Shown one piece after another: positions 1-14,637 of a DNA stretch of 64,000 nucleotides. How positions within the stretch are numbered: the first letter of the stretch is position 1; each line of letters starts with the position of its first letter. The DNA is from Unio delphinus (lineage: Eukaryota; Mollusca; Bivalvia; Unionida; Unionidae). The position numbers and the translations under genes were made by a program. The notes under the pieces are model-generated. The model was given only the letters and a program-made list of their open reading frames with translations, ran no database searches and was not told the DNA's origin. The stretch covers positions 7,106,501-7,170,500 of the forward strand of contig JAQISU010000036.1 of assembly GCA_029339505.1 (NCBI GenBank), in the 5' to 3' direction.

Positions 1-262
1 ACAACAGAATGTGAACTTTCCAAATACGGCGAAAACTGTAACAACACGTGTAAATGTGGACAGGGAGCCATACGATGTGATCACATAAAGGGCTGCATAT
101 GCTCAGACGGATGGACAGGAACTAATTGCGATGAGGACCTAGACGAATGTCTTGTTCCAAACATATGCAACGATAGCCTCAAAATTTGCTTAAACACAAA
201 GGGATCGTACGCATGTAATTGCAGAGATGGCTACGTGCTAAACAAAAGCGAATCATGCACAG
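1..262 (+). CDS. Exon: EGF-like pair (Megf-type plus calcium-binding type)
   Basis: Open from base 1. It encodes a Cys-dense MEGF-type repeat followed by a calcium-binding EGF that opens with DLDEC and ends at C-T-G. The exon ends after the first base of a Gly codon (phase 1) at donor GTAAAT. The left edge of the exon is outside or at the window start. The same two-domain layout recurs in the exons at 7025 and 14029. Confidence 0.85.
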
Positions 263-2488
263 GTAAATTACGCATAAGTATGTACTTTTAATGTCTGTTA
301 CTTTGGAAATAATTTGCAAATAATATCAGCAACTACATAGATTAGGTGTACATTGATGACAACAGTAAGCTGAAATGTATATTAATGGCAATATTAAGCT
401 GTAATGTACATTGGTACAAACAGTACCTGTAATGTACATTAATGAAGTGAGTAAGCTGTAATGTACTTTGACTATTACAGTAATCTGTAATGAACATTGA
501 TGATTACAGTAGCTGTAATGTTCTTTGACGACTACAGTAACTGTAATGTACATTGATTAATGCAGTAACTGTAATGTACATTAATGAAATGAGTCAGCTG
601 TAGTGTACTTTGACTATTACAGTAATCTGTAATGTACATTGATGATTACAGTAGCTGTAATGTTCATTGACGACTACAGTAACTGTAATGTACATTGATT
701 AATGCAGTAACTGTAATGTACACTGATGACTACAGTAAGCTGTAATGTACATTTATGACTACAGTAAGCATTAATATACATTGATAAATGCAGTAAGTTG
801 TAATGACATTGATGACTACAGTAAGCTGTAAGGTACATTTATGACTACAGTAAGCATTAATGTACATTGATTAATGCAGTAAGTTGTAATGACATTGATG
901 ACTACAGTAAGCTGTAAGGTACATTGATTATTACATTAAGCTGTAATGTACATTGATGATTGCAGTAAGCTGTAATGTACATTGATGATTAAAGTAGCTG
1001 TAATGCACTTGGATAAAAACAGTAAATGTACTTTGATGAAAACAGTAAGTTTTCATTTACATTGATATCTGTAGTAAGTTGTAATGTACATTGATGAAAA
1101 CAGTAAGCTGTAATGTACATTCATGAAAGGAGTAAGTTGTAATATACATTGATAATTACAGTAAGATGTAATGTTCATTGATTTCTGCAGTAAGCTGTAA
1201 TGTACATTGATGAAAACAGTAAGCTGTAATGTACATTCATGAAAGGAGTAAGTTGTAATGTACATTGATAATTACAGTAAGATGTAATGTACATTGATTT
1301 CTGCAGTAAGCTGTAATGTACATTAATGAAAACAGTAAGCTGTAATTTACATTGATGATTACACAATCTGTAATGTATATTGATGATAACAGTAATCTGT
1401 AATGTACATTGATGACTACAGTAACTTCTAACTTTTAACTTTTGTTAATTTACTAATACTTTACAAACAATACCGACAAGTAGATAAAGTGTGCAAGGAT
1501 GACAACGGTAAGCTGAAATGTATGTTAATGACAATATTAAGCTGTAATGAACATTGATACAAACAGTGACTGTAATGTACATTAATGAAAGGAGTAAGCT
1601 GTAATGTACTTTAATGATTACAGTAATCTGTAATGTACATTGATGATTACAGTAAGCTGTAATGTACATTGATGATTACAGGAATCTTTAATGTACATTG
1701 ATGAAAACAGTAAGCTGTAATGTACATTGATAAAAACGGTAAGCTGTAATGTATATTAATGAAAACAGTAAGCTGTAATGGACATTGCTCAAACATGTTT
1801 CATTGAATCAATTGTCGTTTAGTTTAGAATAATAATTGCCAAAAAATAATGTATGTTAAAGCAAAAATAAATAGTAATTTATTGCATAGCAAGTTTTAAG
1901 ACTTTGTGGATGAATATCTATAATTCCTTTTTGGTAACACTCATGTTAGATCTGAATGAATGCAGCGACCCAGGGTTGAATACGTGTCAGCAAGTTTGCA
2001 AGAATGAAGTTGGCGGTTTCTCATGCAGTTGCTTCAACGGATATGTACAAAGCAGAAATAACACCAGTGTTTGTGAGGGTAAATTATTATTTTGCAATTT
2101 TTATTGGCTTTTATTTTCTAAAACATAGTTTCTCTTCGTAAAGGACCGGATATCCTCATGAGCATGATATTCACCAATTTTGTTTTTACCTGTGACCTTT
2201 AAACCTTTGGACTTAATGTGAGCAATTATGATTAATTAAACATTGTCAAGAACAAAAGTTCCAGAATAATTTATGAAATTATTCTGCACAATAAAATCAG
2301 TAATTCAAATATGTTCGTTTGAAAAAGAACCATTTAGGGTATTTTTAAAACCCAAGGCGAATGTGTCTGTCTGCTTTTTCTTCCCTCTTTCCCTCCCTCC
2401 CTCTCTCCCTCTCCATCCCTCCCCCTCCATTCATCCATTCATCCATCCATCCATCCATCCATCCATCCATCCATCCATCCATCTATCA

Positions 2489-2574
<86 letters not shown>

Positions 2575-2738
2575 ACACATATGTAATGTATGTACAGATA
2601 TCGACGAATGTGCAGTCGGACAGTCCGGTTGTGAGCAACTATGTCATAACAGTGAAGGCAGATTTACTTGTGACTGTCACTTTGGATACATTCTAAACAA
2701 CGATAGGAAAACTTGTGTGAATGGTAGGTACCATATTC

Positions 2739-2814
<76 letters not shown>

Positions 2815-5800
2815 TTGGTAACTGTGATGTTATACGATTCATAAGGCGATTATCGTTTATTATTTTATATCTAGAGTGAAATGTGACACAAATGGGAAAA
2901 AATATTTAACGCATAGATATTCAATGAGGCCGGTTTGATTTCTCGCAATAAATATAACATAAATTATTTGTTCAGAGATAATGAGATTAAAGCAAAACAT
3001 TTAACTTTACTTCAATTTAAAATGATAAACAACTTGCATGAAATGGTGTCATTGTAATACGAATCCATTTATGAAAGTAATTCGTATACTATGCATCTGT
3101 TCCGATTTAGAGGACCTATTGAGATATTAATAATGAATATAGTCAACAGGACATATGATTGTTAAATATGTTCTTGGGTGTCTTAAACAATATTTAATCT
3201 TATTTAGATTCCCATAATAAAATATAAGCGTAGAGAAAGTTCTTTGCTTTTATGATAATAAAATAATCTAATAAGATCCAGCTTCCCATTGTGAAGAATA
3301 AAGTTCATATATTGCTTTGTTGTATTATGAAATAAAGATCTTATTTGACGTGATATTATCGCATTGTGAAGGCTACAGTTATTATATTGCTTTGCTGTGT
3401 TTTGAAATAAAGATCTAACCTGACATTATATATTCGCATTGTGAAGAATAAAGTTATTATATTGCTTTGCTGTGTTATGAAATAAAGATCTTATCTGACG
3501 TGATATTTTCGCATTGTGAAGGCTAAAGGTATTATATTGCTTTGCTGTGTTATGAAATAAAGATCTAACTGTCACAGAATTAGGCGAAAATTAAATTTAT
3601 TTTCTTCTTGATTTACAAACTAATCTCACCATTTTCTTTGTTTCGTCGTACATGCATTGCCTGGGGTGAATAAGTGGTTTTTCCCAAGGTAAGCGGCGTG
3701 TAACGATTTGCATGTGCCTGATTTTTAATTACATGAAATCCGGAACATTTGTTTCACGTAGTGCACGGTAATCTTGCCGTGATTTCTGCTCACCTATTTG
3801 AGGGTATATAAGGCAGAATATTTATGATCAATATTACGGGACCTAAAGTATCTAATCACAGGATAGATAGCTCGTCTTTCAATCTCCAGCACGAGGGCTG
3901 ATAACGCATCTGAAAACATCTCTGATAACGTCGGCTGATAACATCTCTGATTTCGTAGCTGAAATTGTTGCTGATTTATTGTGCAATCGAATTGAAGTAT
4001 CTGACTGTCTGTCTGTCAGATTGTCTGTCCGTCTACATCTGTCGTGACGTGCAAATATCCGGAAAGCTAGAAGTCAGAGTGTCGGAGCTGTCTAGAGTTG
4101 TAAACATCCGGGGCGACATCTAGGGTATTGAGGAACGTTAGTTCTAGTAGATGTTGCATGCTGTCTGTACGTATAACTGTGGTGGATCCGTGAAGGGCAA
4201 GTGACCGATAAAAGTATTGAGTCAACCCTAGGTCTTCGGGGAAACTGGGCGGCGATTCAACTGTGGGTGAATCGTACGGTTATACAGGGTCGAGACACAT
4301 ATTTGTGTTGCAATTGTAATACAATTGAATACATTGTTGTATTTACATGGTTACTTCAAATCACAATAGTATTTCAAGGGATTGCATGAATCTCAATAAA
4401 AGCTAACAACTTGATTGAATACATGTATATGTCCGTGCTAGTTGTCGCAATCCATACGTGCGATAGTATAGTTTGATGCTTGTGTTTATTATCGTAATTT
4501 ATACTTGCGTTAATATAACTTTTGTAAAGGTTCTTTAGATCTGTGTATAGTCCAAGAGATTCCTTTGTATCTGTGTTTTATGTTGTATTAATATTTCATT
4601 TATTCATGTATTGTAAATGGTTGTGAGTGTAATTGTGGGTTGAACGCATGAGTTATTGTGTTGATACATCATTATTTTTCATTAATAATTTATTTCATAA
4701 ATTTATATTTTCTTTCACATATTGTGTTTGTGTTGTTCATTTAATCCACCATCCTCTCAGTAACAATTCTGTTACACTAACCTGACATTATATTTTCGCA
4801 TTGTGAAGAATAAAGTTATTATATTGCTTTGCTGTGTTATGAAAAATAGATGTAATCTGTCACTGCTTTCTATTGTAGAGTATTCTTGTTATTTCATTTG
4901 TCATGATTACAACAATTGAATCTGACTAGATAGCTTCCAATAATGGAGTGTAATTTATATTTTTTTCATTGCTTTGTTATGATAATGAAATGTGAGACGA
5001 TACCTTCCGACAGTAGAGTATTAAGGTTACTTCATTCCTTTTTATGATAACAAATGATCTATGTTAGTTTCCCATAATGGAATATAACGTTTATTTCAAA
5101 GCTTTTTATGATAAAAACGATGTAATCCTGCATAGCTTCCTTTTGTGGAGGGGAGATATAAAAAAACATAGATATCTTGTAAGATATATTCCTCATGTAA
5201 TGATATTAGATGAATTGCATTTCTTTTTACAGTCACTGATATATGTGTAACATACGGAAATATAAACTGCAGTCAGATATGCGTTCTAGAAGATGAACAA
5301 GTGTTCTGCTCCTGTGTAAATGGCTACAAATTAAGTTCCGACAACCAAACATGTGAAGGTAAATTTATTTTGTTGCGTTTTTTAATTAAACCTTAAGAGT
5401 GAAAAGTAAATGAAATAATGGATGTGTGATTTGTTATATTTATACTCCAAAAATGATGTAACGATAGATAATTTATAAATCAACTTTTCCGAAATTTTCT
5501 AAGTTAAGAAAAAGTAAAGATATTCATAAATTTATTACAAATGGTCCTAATGTTTTGAACATGATATACGTTTTAATGACTTCTCGTTTGTTAATTACAT
5601 ATTTCCATGAAGAACCGAGATATTCACATTAACTAGCAAGTAATTGTCTCCCATTTCTGAACCTGAATATAATTATTGGCTCATTCATTTGAGAATCGTA
5701 GTTTCTGCAGGGAAATCTTCACAGAATACTTGATTAGAAAGTTGTATTATGTGTACTAGATATCAATGAGTGTGAAGATCAGCAGCTGAATCGGTGTAGT

Positions 5801-7276
5801 AATAACTGTACAAATACAAATTGGGGTTATGTTTGCTCATGTGCAAATGGATTCCAACTAGACAACGATGGAAGAACATGCAAAGGTATGGCTGATCAAC
5901 TGCATGAACTAGTTGCTTATTATTTACATTACACACACGAACTATTTGCTTATTATTTGCATTACACACAGGAACTAGTTGCTTATCATTTGCATTACAC
6001 ACACTCACTAGATGCTCATTGTTTGTATTACTAACAATAACTGATTGCGTATCATTTGCATTGCACACAGAAAATAGTTGCTTATTTGTTGCATTACACG
6101 CACTCACTTGTTGCTTCTTATTAGCATTACACATGCGAACTAGTTGCTTATTATTTACATTACTAACACGAACTAGCTGCTTTTATTTGCAGTACTAACA
6201 CGAAATAGTTGCTTATGGTTGCATTTCAAACACTCACTGATTGCTTATCATTTGCATTTTTAAAACAAATTGGATGCTTATCGTTGAATTTCTGACACTA
6301 ATTGGCTACTTATTATTGCATTTATAATACTTCTTGGTCTCTTATCATTTGCATTTCTTACACTAACTCGTTGCTTATCGTTGCATTTCCAACACTAATT
6401 ATGTGCTTATTATTGCATTTCTAACACGAATTGTTGCTTATCAGTTGCATTTTTAACACTAATTAGTATCTTGTTTATCATTTACATTTCTAGCACAAAT
6501 CGATTGTTTATAATTTGCATTTCTAACACGAACTGGTTGCTTATCATTTGGATATCTAATACTAATTGGTTGTGTCAGGTTGTGCGAAAGCGACATTTCG
6601 ATCAGAATAACGAAAACATTCCATCTACACTTAAAATCAGATAATCCATTATAACTATATTAATTCATTGTCAGAACCTACGCGATGGTGATTCTATCAA
6701 CATGTCTCAATGCGATAGTGATTCTATCAACATGTCTCATGTGTAGAAAAGTTAAAGAACTGTGGTGGTATTTTCTATTTACAATCCTTTTATGTTTTAT
6801 CTTCATTTTCTTTCCTACAATTGATGTAACTGGCCATGAAATATCCACAGAATAGCTTTATCATCATTATTCTTTAAAAGAATTTGTCTCTTTTGCTAAT
6901 TTTATGTAATCACTGATATACAAGTCTTCCAGCTGGAATTCTACTTTTTCTGTGTAAAGGTATTCGAAATATTTCAATACAGGTAAATAAAGATGTGTAA
7001 TTCTGAGCATTGTTTGTTTCATAGCATGCGATGCATTTCACTACGGACTTAATTGTTCTTACCCGTGCAATTGCGGTGCTGGTGCGGAAAGATGTGACCC
7101 TATCACAGGCTGTGTGTGTAAGGATGGATGGCAGGGCAACAAGTGCGACCAGGATGTAAATGAATGTGCCCAAAATCCATGCGCAGATAATAACAGCTTT
7201 TGTGTTAATACAGCTGGATCCTACGTGTGTAATTGCTTTCTTGGTTACAGAAATGTTAGCGGCGCTTGCCAAGGTT

Positions 7277-7363
<87 letters not shown>

Positions 7364-8469
7364 TTCATTCATTATATATCTTCTTCATATGGAACCTCGA
7401 CCACTCAAGTTTTTATAATTTCTAGCCGGTGTGACATGTCTGTGTAATAGTAATTGTATGTTCCATGTGCTGTATATTTTTTTTAAAGTAAATTTATCGT
7501 TTCAAGAGAACTGACTTAGACATTTTGTGACACTGAAAGCTTATTTGATTAACTGTATAAGTCTATCTGTCTGTCTCTCTCTCTTGTACGTGCGCACGAT
7601 GTAATTATACATATATTGATAGCTAATCTAATAATTCTAATGCAAGTGTATTTCCAGATATCGTTGAATGCAGTGATCCACGGTTAAATGACTGTAACCA
7701 CATCTGCCTCAACAACATAGGAAGTTATAGTTGTTCATGTCATGAAGGATATGTCTCCAATGGGAATGTTTGTATTGGTAGGTTATATGGACTGTATAAT
7801 ACATATATCGAGACTGTATTATGCATTATATCGAGACTGTATTATGCATTATATCGAGACTGTATTATACATTATATCGAGACTGTATTATACATTATAT
7901 CGAGACTGTATTATACATTATATCAAGACTGCATTTTGTGTAAGGAACAGTGAAGGCAATTATTCTGAGGAAGAACTTGAAACAAAATATATTAATGGAA
8001 CATAAGCTTATCTATGTTATTTACCAATCATTTGGTATATCTTGGAAGTAGAAATGGAAATTATTCTACTAGAACGTTGACGTAGATCAGAAATGAAGGC
8101 TGATACGTCGTGCATTGAAAGAAAGATATTTTTACTAACAGCTTTGAAATTATCTGATAAATGTGTTAATATTCACGTTGGTGTTTGTCCATAAATTTTG
8201 ATAATGTTTTTTTTTAAATATCAATAGCAAGTTATAATATGTAAATCAGCCGCTTTAGAAAAACACTTTCAAATAAAAACCGTATGAAAATCTACAAGAA
8301 TTAAGAGTATGATAAGATAATAGATCATACGTAGCTCTGAAGTAATTAATTGAATTTTCAACACATGGGTGGATCACAATTAGATACAAAAATTGTAAAA
8401 GTATATAAAATTGCTTTATTCCAACACTTTATATGTCTACTTTTATTAAATTATGTACGTATGTATCTA

Positions 8470-8535
<66 letters not shown>

Positions 8536-11500
8536 GGCATTTCTTTGTCATAGAGTCAAGTCCCATAACAACAAGTGCGACAACTCCAATTATCGTCAGT
8601 ACAATGACACCAAGTACATCCACGTCGATGACAGAAGCAAGTACAACTAGTGTTACTATTAATGGTGGGACCAGAATGACAACTGAAACTACGAATTCAG
8701 AGGTAACATCGTCAACAGCCACAGCTATAGCAGAAAACTTGACAATTACCAGTGCAATGAATCCGTCTCCATCGACTCCGTCTACCTTGATGCCACATAC
8801 AAGTACTTCATTTAGAACAGAGGGTACAACCGATGATATAGCAACAACGTCATCTAAAGGCACAACTTCACAAACAATAACGACAATGACGCCAACAACA
8901 TCGGAAACCTCGACAACTTTATTGCCAGCAATAACATCACCTTCTTTCATGTCATCTAACAGCCCAACAAGCACGTCGACTCCAACTAGTGGAGCTACTA
9001 CTACACCAAGTTCTACGGATTCAGTGACAACAATGGATACATCTAAAACTGCCTCAAGTGGTGAGACCACTGCAACATTTGAAAATTCAACTGCACAGAA
9101 CACAATACCAACCGTGACGAATACCTCCGAAATTACAACTTCGGTAATGACAGGATCACCTTCTTCAATGTCATCTGTTAGCCCAACCAGCACGTTGACT
9201 CCAACTGCTGGATCTACAACCACAAGAAGTATTAGCAGTTCATTGACAGCAGTGGATACTACCAAAACTACCTCATGCGTTGGGACTACTGCAACATCTG
9301 ATAGTTCAGTTGCACAGTCAACAACGCCAGCAGTCATAGTTACCTCTGAAATTACACCCACTTCTATATTGACAACACCATTTGCAACGTCTATCAACTC
9401 AATCAGCGAAATGACTCAAACTACTGAAGCTACCACCACCACACCAAGTTCGAGCATTTCAGGGACAACAGTTAATACATCCCAATCTACCTCAAGTAGT
9501 GGGACCACCGCAACATTTGAAAGTAAGACTGCACAGAACACAATAACAACCGTGACAAATACCTCCGAAATTACAACTTCGGCAATGACAGGATCACCTT
9601 CTTCCATGCCATCTGTTAGCACAATCAGTAAGTTGACTCCAACTGCTGGATCTACCACCACAAGACGTATTAGCACTTCATTCACAGCAGAGGATACTAC
9701 CAAAACTATCTCAAGCGTTGGGACTACTGCAACATCTGAATGTTCAGCTGCACTGTCAACAGCGGCAGCAGTCACAGTTACTTCTGAAATTACACCCACT
9801 TCAATATTGACAACACCATTTGCAACGTCTATCAACTCAATCAGCGAAACGACTCAAACTACTGGAGCTACCACCACCACACCAAGTTCGAGCAGTTCAG
9901 GGACAACAGTTTATACATCCCAAACTACCTCAAGTAGTGGGACCACTGCAACATTTGAAAGTACGACTGCACAGAACACAATACCAACCGTGCCAAATAC
10001 CTCCGAAATTACAACTTCGGCAATGACAGGATCACCTTCTTCCATGCCATCTGTTAGCACAATCAGTAAGTTGACTCCAACTGCTGGATCTACCACCACA
10101 AGAAGTATTAGCACTTCATTTACAGCAGAGGATACTACCAAAACTACCTCAAGCGTTGGGACTACTGAAACATCTGAAAGTTCAGCTGCACTGTCAACAA
10201 CGGCAGCAGTCACAGTTACCTCTGAAACTACACCCACTTCAATATTGACAACACCATTTGCAACGTCTATCAACTCAATCAGCGAAACGACTCAAACTAC
10301 TGGAGCTACCACCACTACACCAAGTTCTAGCAGTTCAGGGACAACAGTTAATACATCCCAAACTACCGCAAGTAGTGGGACCACCGCAACATTTGAAAGT
10401 ACGACTGCACAGAAAACAATACCAACCGTGCCAAATACTTCCGAAATTACAACTTCGGTAACGACAGGATCACCTTCTTCCATATTATCTGTTAGCCCAA
10501 CCAGCACGTTGACTCTAACTGCTGGAACTACAACCACAAGAAGTTCTGGCAGTTCAGTGACAGCAGTGGATACATCCAAAACTACCTCAAGCATTGGGAT
10601 CACTGCAACATCTGATAGTTCAGCTGCACAGTCAACAACGCCAGCAGTCACAGTTACCTCTGAAATTACACCCACTTCTATATTAACAACACCATTTGCA
10701 ACGTCTATCAACTCAATCAACGAAATGACTCAAACTACTGGAGCTACCACCATCACACCAAGTTCGAGCAGTTCAAGGACAACAGTTAATACATCCCAAA
10801 CTACCTCAAGTAGTGGGACCACTGCAACATTTGAAAGTACGACTGCACAGAAAACAATAACAACCGTGACAAATACCTCCGAAATTACAACTTCGGTAAT
10901 GACAGGATCACCTTCTGCCACGACAGTTGTCAACCCAACCAGCACGTTGACTTCAAGTACTGGAGCTTCCACCACACCAAGTTCTAGCAATTCAGTGACA
11001 GCAATGTATACATACAAATCTACCTCAAGTGGTGGGACCACTGCAACATTTGAAAGTACAACTTCAACTACAGGTTGGTCTGTGACTTGTCTGTTTTTTT
11101 CTCGTTTATGCTTTGATTAATTCATGAGTGATATTTTTCGATTCTTCTTGATCAATAATATAATTTCATATGCATATAATTTTTTTTACGGTTTTATTGA
11201 AGTGCTGTTGCTTTTAATGTTGTTGCTTTTTCTGACCTTTCAGAAGTAGAGTTTATTTACCAAAAGAGTCAATGGTAATCGTTTTTCTTTCACAGATACA
11301 GTCTGGTTCTTGTTAATATTATTACACATAGTATCCGCCAATGGAATACACTCCAGTCAATGTTGATCTTTGTTGTGGTGTTCCACATGGGCCTGTTCTA
11401 TAATTGTATACAGTCATCTGTGTTCAAGTGTCAGAGATAATCATCCAGTGTCTCACCAGTTGTACACTGATGCCATCAAAATAAAAATATCTAGCCACCC

Positions 11501-14500
11501 AACTGAAGTTGACGCTACCGTCCAAGGTAAAGAGAGATGCATTTCTAATGTGACATCAGGAATGACATGTAACATGTTGCAGATAAATGATGATACAACT
11601 GAGGCCAATCTGATCACAATACAAAAGACTTTTTCATTCCTATCCTTTACTTCAAACAATAAATACTAGCTATACCAACATTAAATTCACACAGTCAGTA
11701 CGAAACCCACGTGTTACCCTAGACAGTACACTCACATTCCACCAACATGTTATGAACATATGCAAAACTGCATATTTTGAGCTGAGATGCATCAACTCCA
11801 TTCGCAGATATGTTTCAGTTAGTGCCACTAAAACACTTGTGTCTTCATTATTACGTTTAAGACAGTTTTAGTTTTATAGTTACTTCAGGAAAATAAATAG
11901 AGATGATGCAGCAATACACACGAGAAAAGCCTTACCAAGATAACAGCATTATGATAAATGACCAAACCGCTAGGCTGAGGACAATTTCACCTATCTGGGT
12001 AGCAAACTGTCCCGTGTAGTCCACACTGATGATGAAACCAACTCTAAAATATCTGAAACAAGTGTTACCTTTTACTATTTTACGCGCAAATGTGTGGGGC
12101 GAAGAAAAGTCGATCTGTAAACAAAACTTAAGATTTACGAAGCCAGTGTATTTCCTAGCCTGGACTGTATACAGACGCAATTTGATTGTTACACGGGCTG
12201 CCTGGAGACAATGATGATGATAAGATGGCAGGACATGCTTCCATAAACGGAGGGTTTTACGAGGCAGGCAGTCTAAGCAACCACACTCTGCTGGTGAAGT
12301 GCAGTTGAGATTGGCAGATCAGGATGTCAGAAGAGTGAATATAAAATAAGATCTTCTACGGTCAGTTGAAGGAACGAAAGCGATCTACGAGTGGTCAGAG
12401 GAATGATTATATAATAAGATAGTCTATGGTCAGTTGAAGGAAGAAAAGCGATCTACGAGTGGTCAGAGGAATGACTATATAATAAGATCTTCTACGGCCA
12501 GCTGAAGGAGGGAATGCGATCTACGAGTGATCAGAAGAGTGACTATAGAATAAGATCTTTTACGGCCAGCTGAAAGTAATTCTTAAGACACTTCAACATT
12601 GACTTTGAGATTTGGAACGATATAGCACAGGATCGTTCTACAAGGCGTAGTCTTATCCTTTCTTGAGCAGCTAAATACTGCACACAGGAGAACTGCAGAG
12701 TCAGTGAAGAAGTGGGAGCAGCATACAACTCAGAAATGCAGCACATTGATCCAGCAATCTCAAATAGCATTTCCAGTCATGATCAGACATTCCTGTAATC
12801 ATCCAAACAAAACCAGTTAGTGATGGCATGATCATCCTCGAGCTCAAAGGACGAACAACACTCAATACATAGTATTCATACAATGTGTTGCTCACAGGTA
12901 TTCTCTGAGACAGTGGGTAAAGATTCGGAATGAGAGGATCTAACGGGATACAAAAAGCGTATAAAAAGAATAATATGTTATAATGGGTGACAAGGCAACG
13001 TTTTAGGATATTAGTAAACCATCTTGTGCTGTATTAGTAACTGTGCATACCCTTTTGATTCTTGATACAAATCTGAAACTCAATAAGGGACTTTTCCATT
13101 GAATGTAGCTTGGCTCTAACATTCCAAATTTTATCAAAAGCCCAGTCTTTCTCTGAAACCAATCTACACCACCTCAGAAGCTTCAATTAGGATTGTAAAG
13201 TAGAACTATAAACCTGTCCATTTTGTGAATGCTGTTTTAAAACGTTTTCATAAAGATCGATTGTGGAATAACTCAGAACGTGTATGTTTTAAAGGTTATA
13301 TATATATACATATAGAAGGAATATCAGAAAGAGCTGACCAAGGCAGCTTGGTAGGAGTCGAATGTGTTACCTTGCTCTAGCAAGGGATGATTATCAAACT
13401 TTTAAAACGTACAATCGGTAAAAAAACACAGATTTAGAATATGTCAAAAATGTGTTCTGCTGCTATAAAGTTTCTAAACCGTGATGTCTAGTTATTAGAA
13501 TTTGTGATAGTGAGCCATCAAAGGAGTAGTATTTCAAAACGCTTTCACTCTCAGACACCATTTCTGGGGAGCCGGTATTATGTAGTGGATTGGCCTCGAC
13601 CTTAACGAGGTTTTTGAATTGTATTCAGTGGTATTGGATTATATTGAATTGTATTGAATGGTATTATATTGTACTAAAACGTTTTATAAAACATATAGGT
13701 TGATATGGTGTAACATACTTCCATTATAAGTATGCACTTACTAATATTGACATAACTGTTGTATTACCATCATCATTATGTTTTCCTTTTTTCTAGTTTT
13801 CCTTTTTCATCATCGTCGTCTTATATGAGCTCTTCTTCTTTTGTTTTCTTCTTCTTCTTCTTCTTCTTCTTCTTCTTCTTCTTCTTCTTCTTCTTCTTCT
13901 TCTTCAAGGAGAGCTATTTGTTATGTTTGGTTCAGTATAATTTGTATGAAAAAGCAAATATCAAACCTTTTCCAAATATGTGATAATTATTGCTGTTGCT
14001 GGTATTTAAATATGTATAATCTTTTCAGTTTGTACAAACAACACTTTTGGAATGAATTGCAGCCTGCATTGTAACTGTAACATATCTAATTCAATAAATA
14101 AATCCCAAACATGTGACCCCAATAATGGAACATGCCTCTGCAAGGAGGGCTGGATGGGCGTTAATTGCAGTCAAGATGTTAACGAATGTGAAAACCCTGA
14201 CATATGCAAGGAAATGAACAATTCTGGGTGCTATAATCTGTATGGATCTTTCAAGTGCCAATGTCATATTGGATATATCTTTGATGGCAATAGAACATGC
14301 CTGGAAGGTACGGATTCTGTTAATGTCTTCAGCTAAAATATAATAAGTTCTTGTTTTTCTTTCATCCCTTCTATACAAACAATTTTTCGCGTTATGTTTT
14401 ATCATAGGCCTTTAATCAAAATGTATATTGATCATTTTTAACCACATAATATAATTTAGTAACTTGTGTGCACAGTGCTACCTTAATCAAACATTAGAGA

Positions 14501-14580
14501 TCAAATTAGATATTCGTGTAAAGGCTTTCAAAGCTGCTTACAACTGTTACAGTGTTAAAACTTCGTAAGGACTTATCTAA

Positions 14581-14637
<57 letters not shown>

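Noticed and set aside
326..1790. CRISPR-like array of regular short repeats
   Set aside because: Units are contiguous with no unique spacers, in animal intron DNA: a minisatellite.
4201..4389. A 62-codon frame as a possible gene
   Set aside because: It lies inside the solo LTR near its R region and has no recognisable domain.
8471..11041. Long minus-strand frames opposite the mucin exon (Val/Ile/Asp-rich, up to 308 codons)
   Set aside because: They are mirror images of the Thr/Ser codon bias and repeats of the sense exon, with no independent start context or domain.
13256..13421. Possible small MITE with CGATTGT...ACAATCG ends
   Set aside because: The inverted ends are short and interrupted, and no target duplication is seen; too weak to call.
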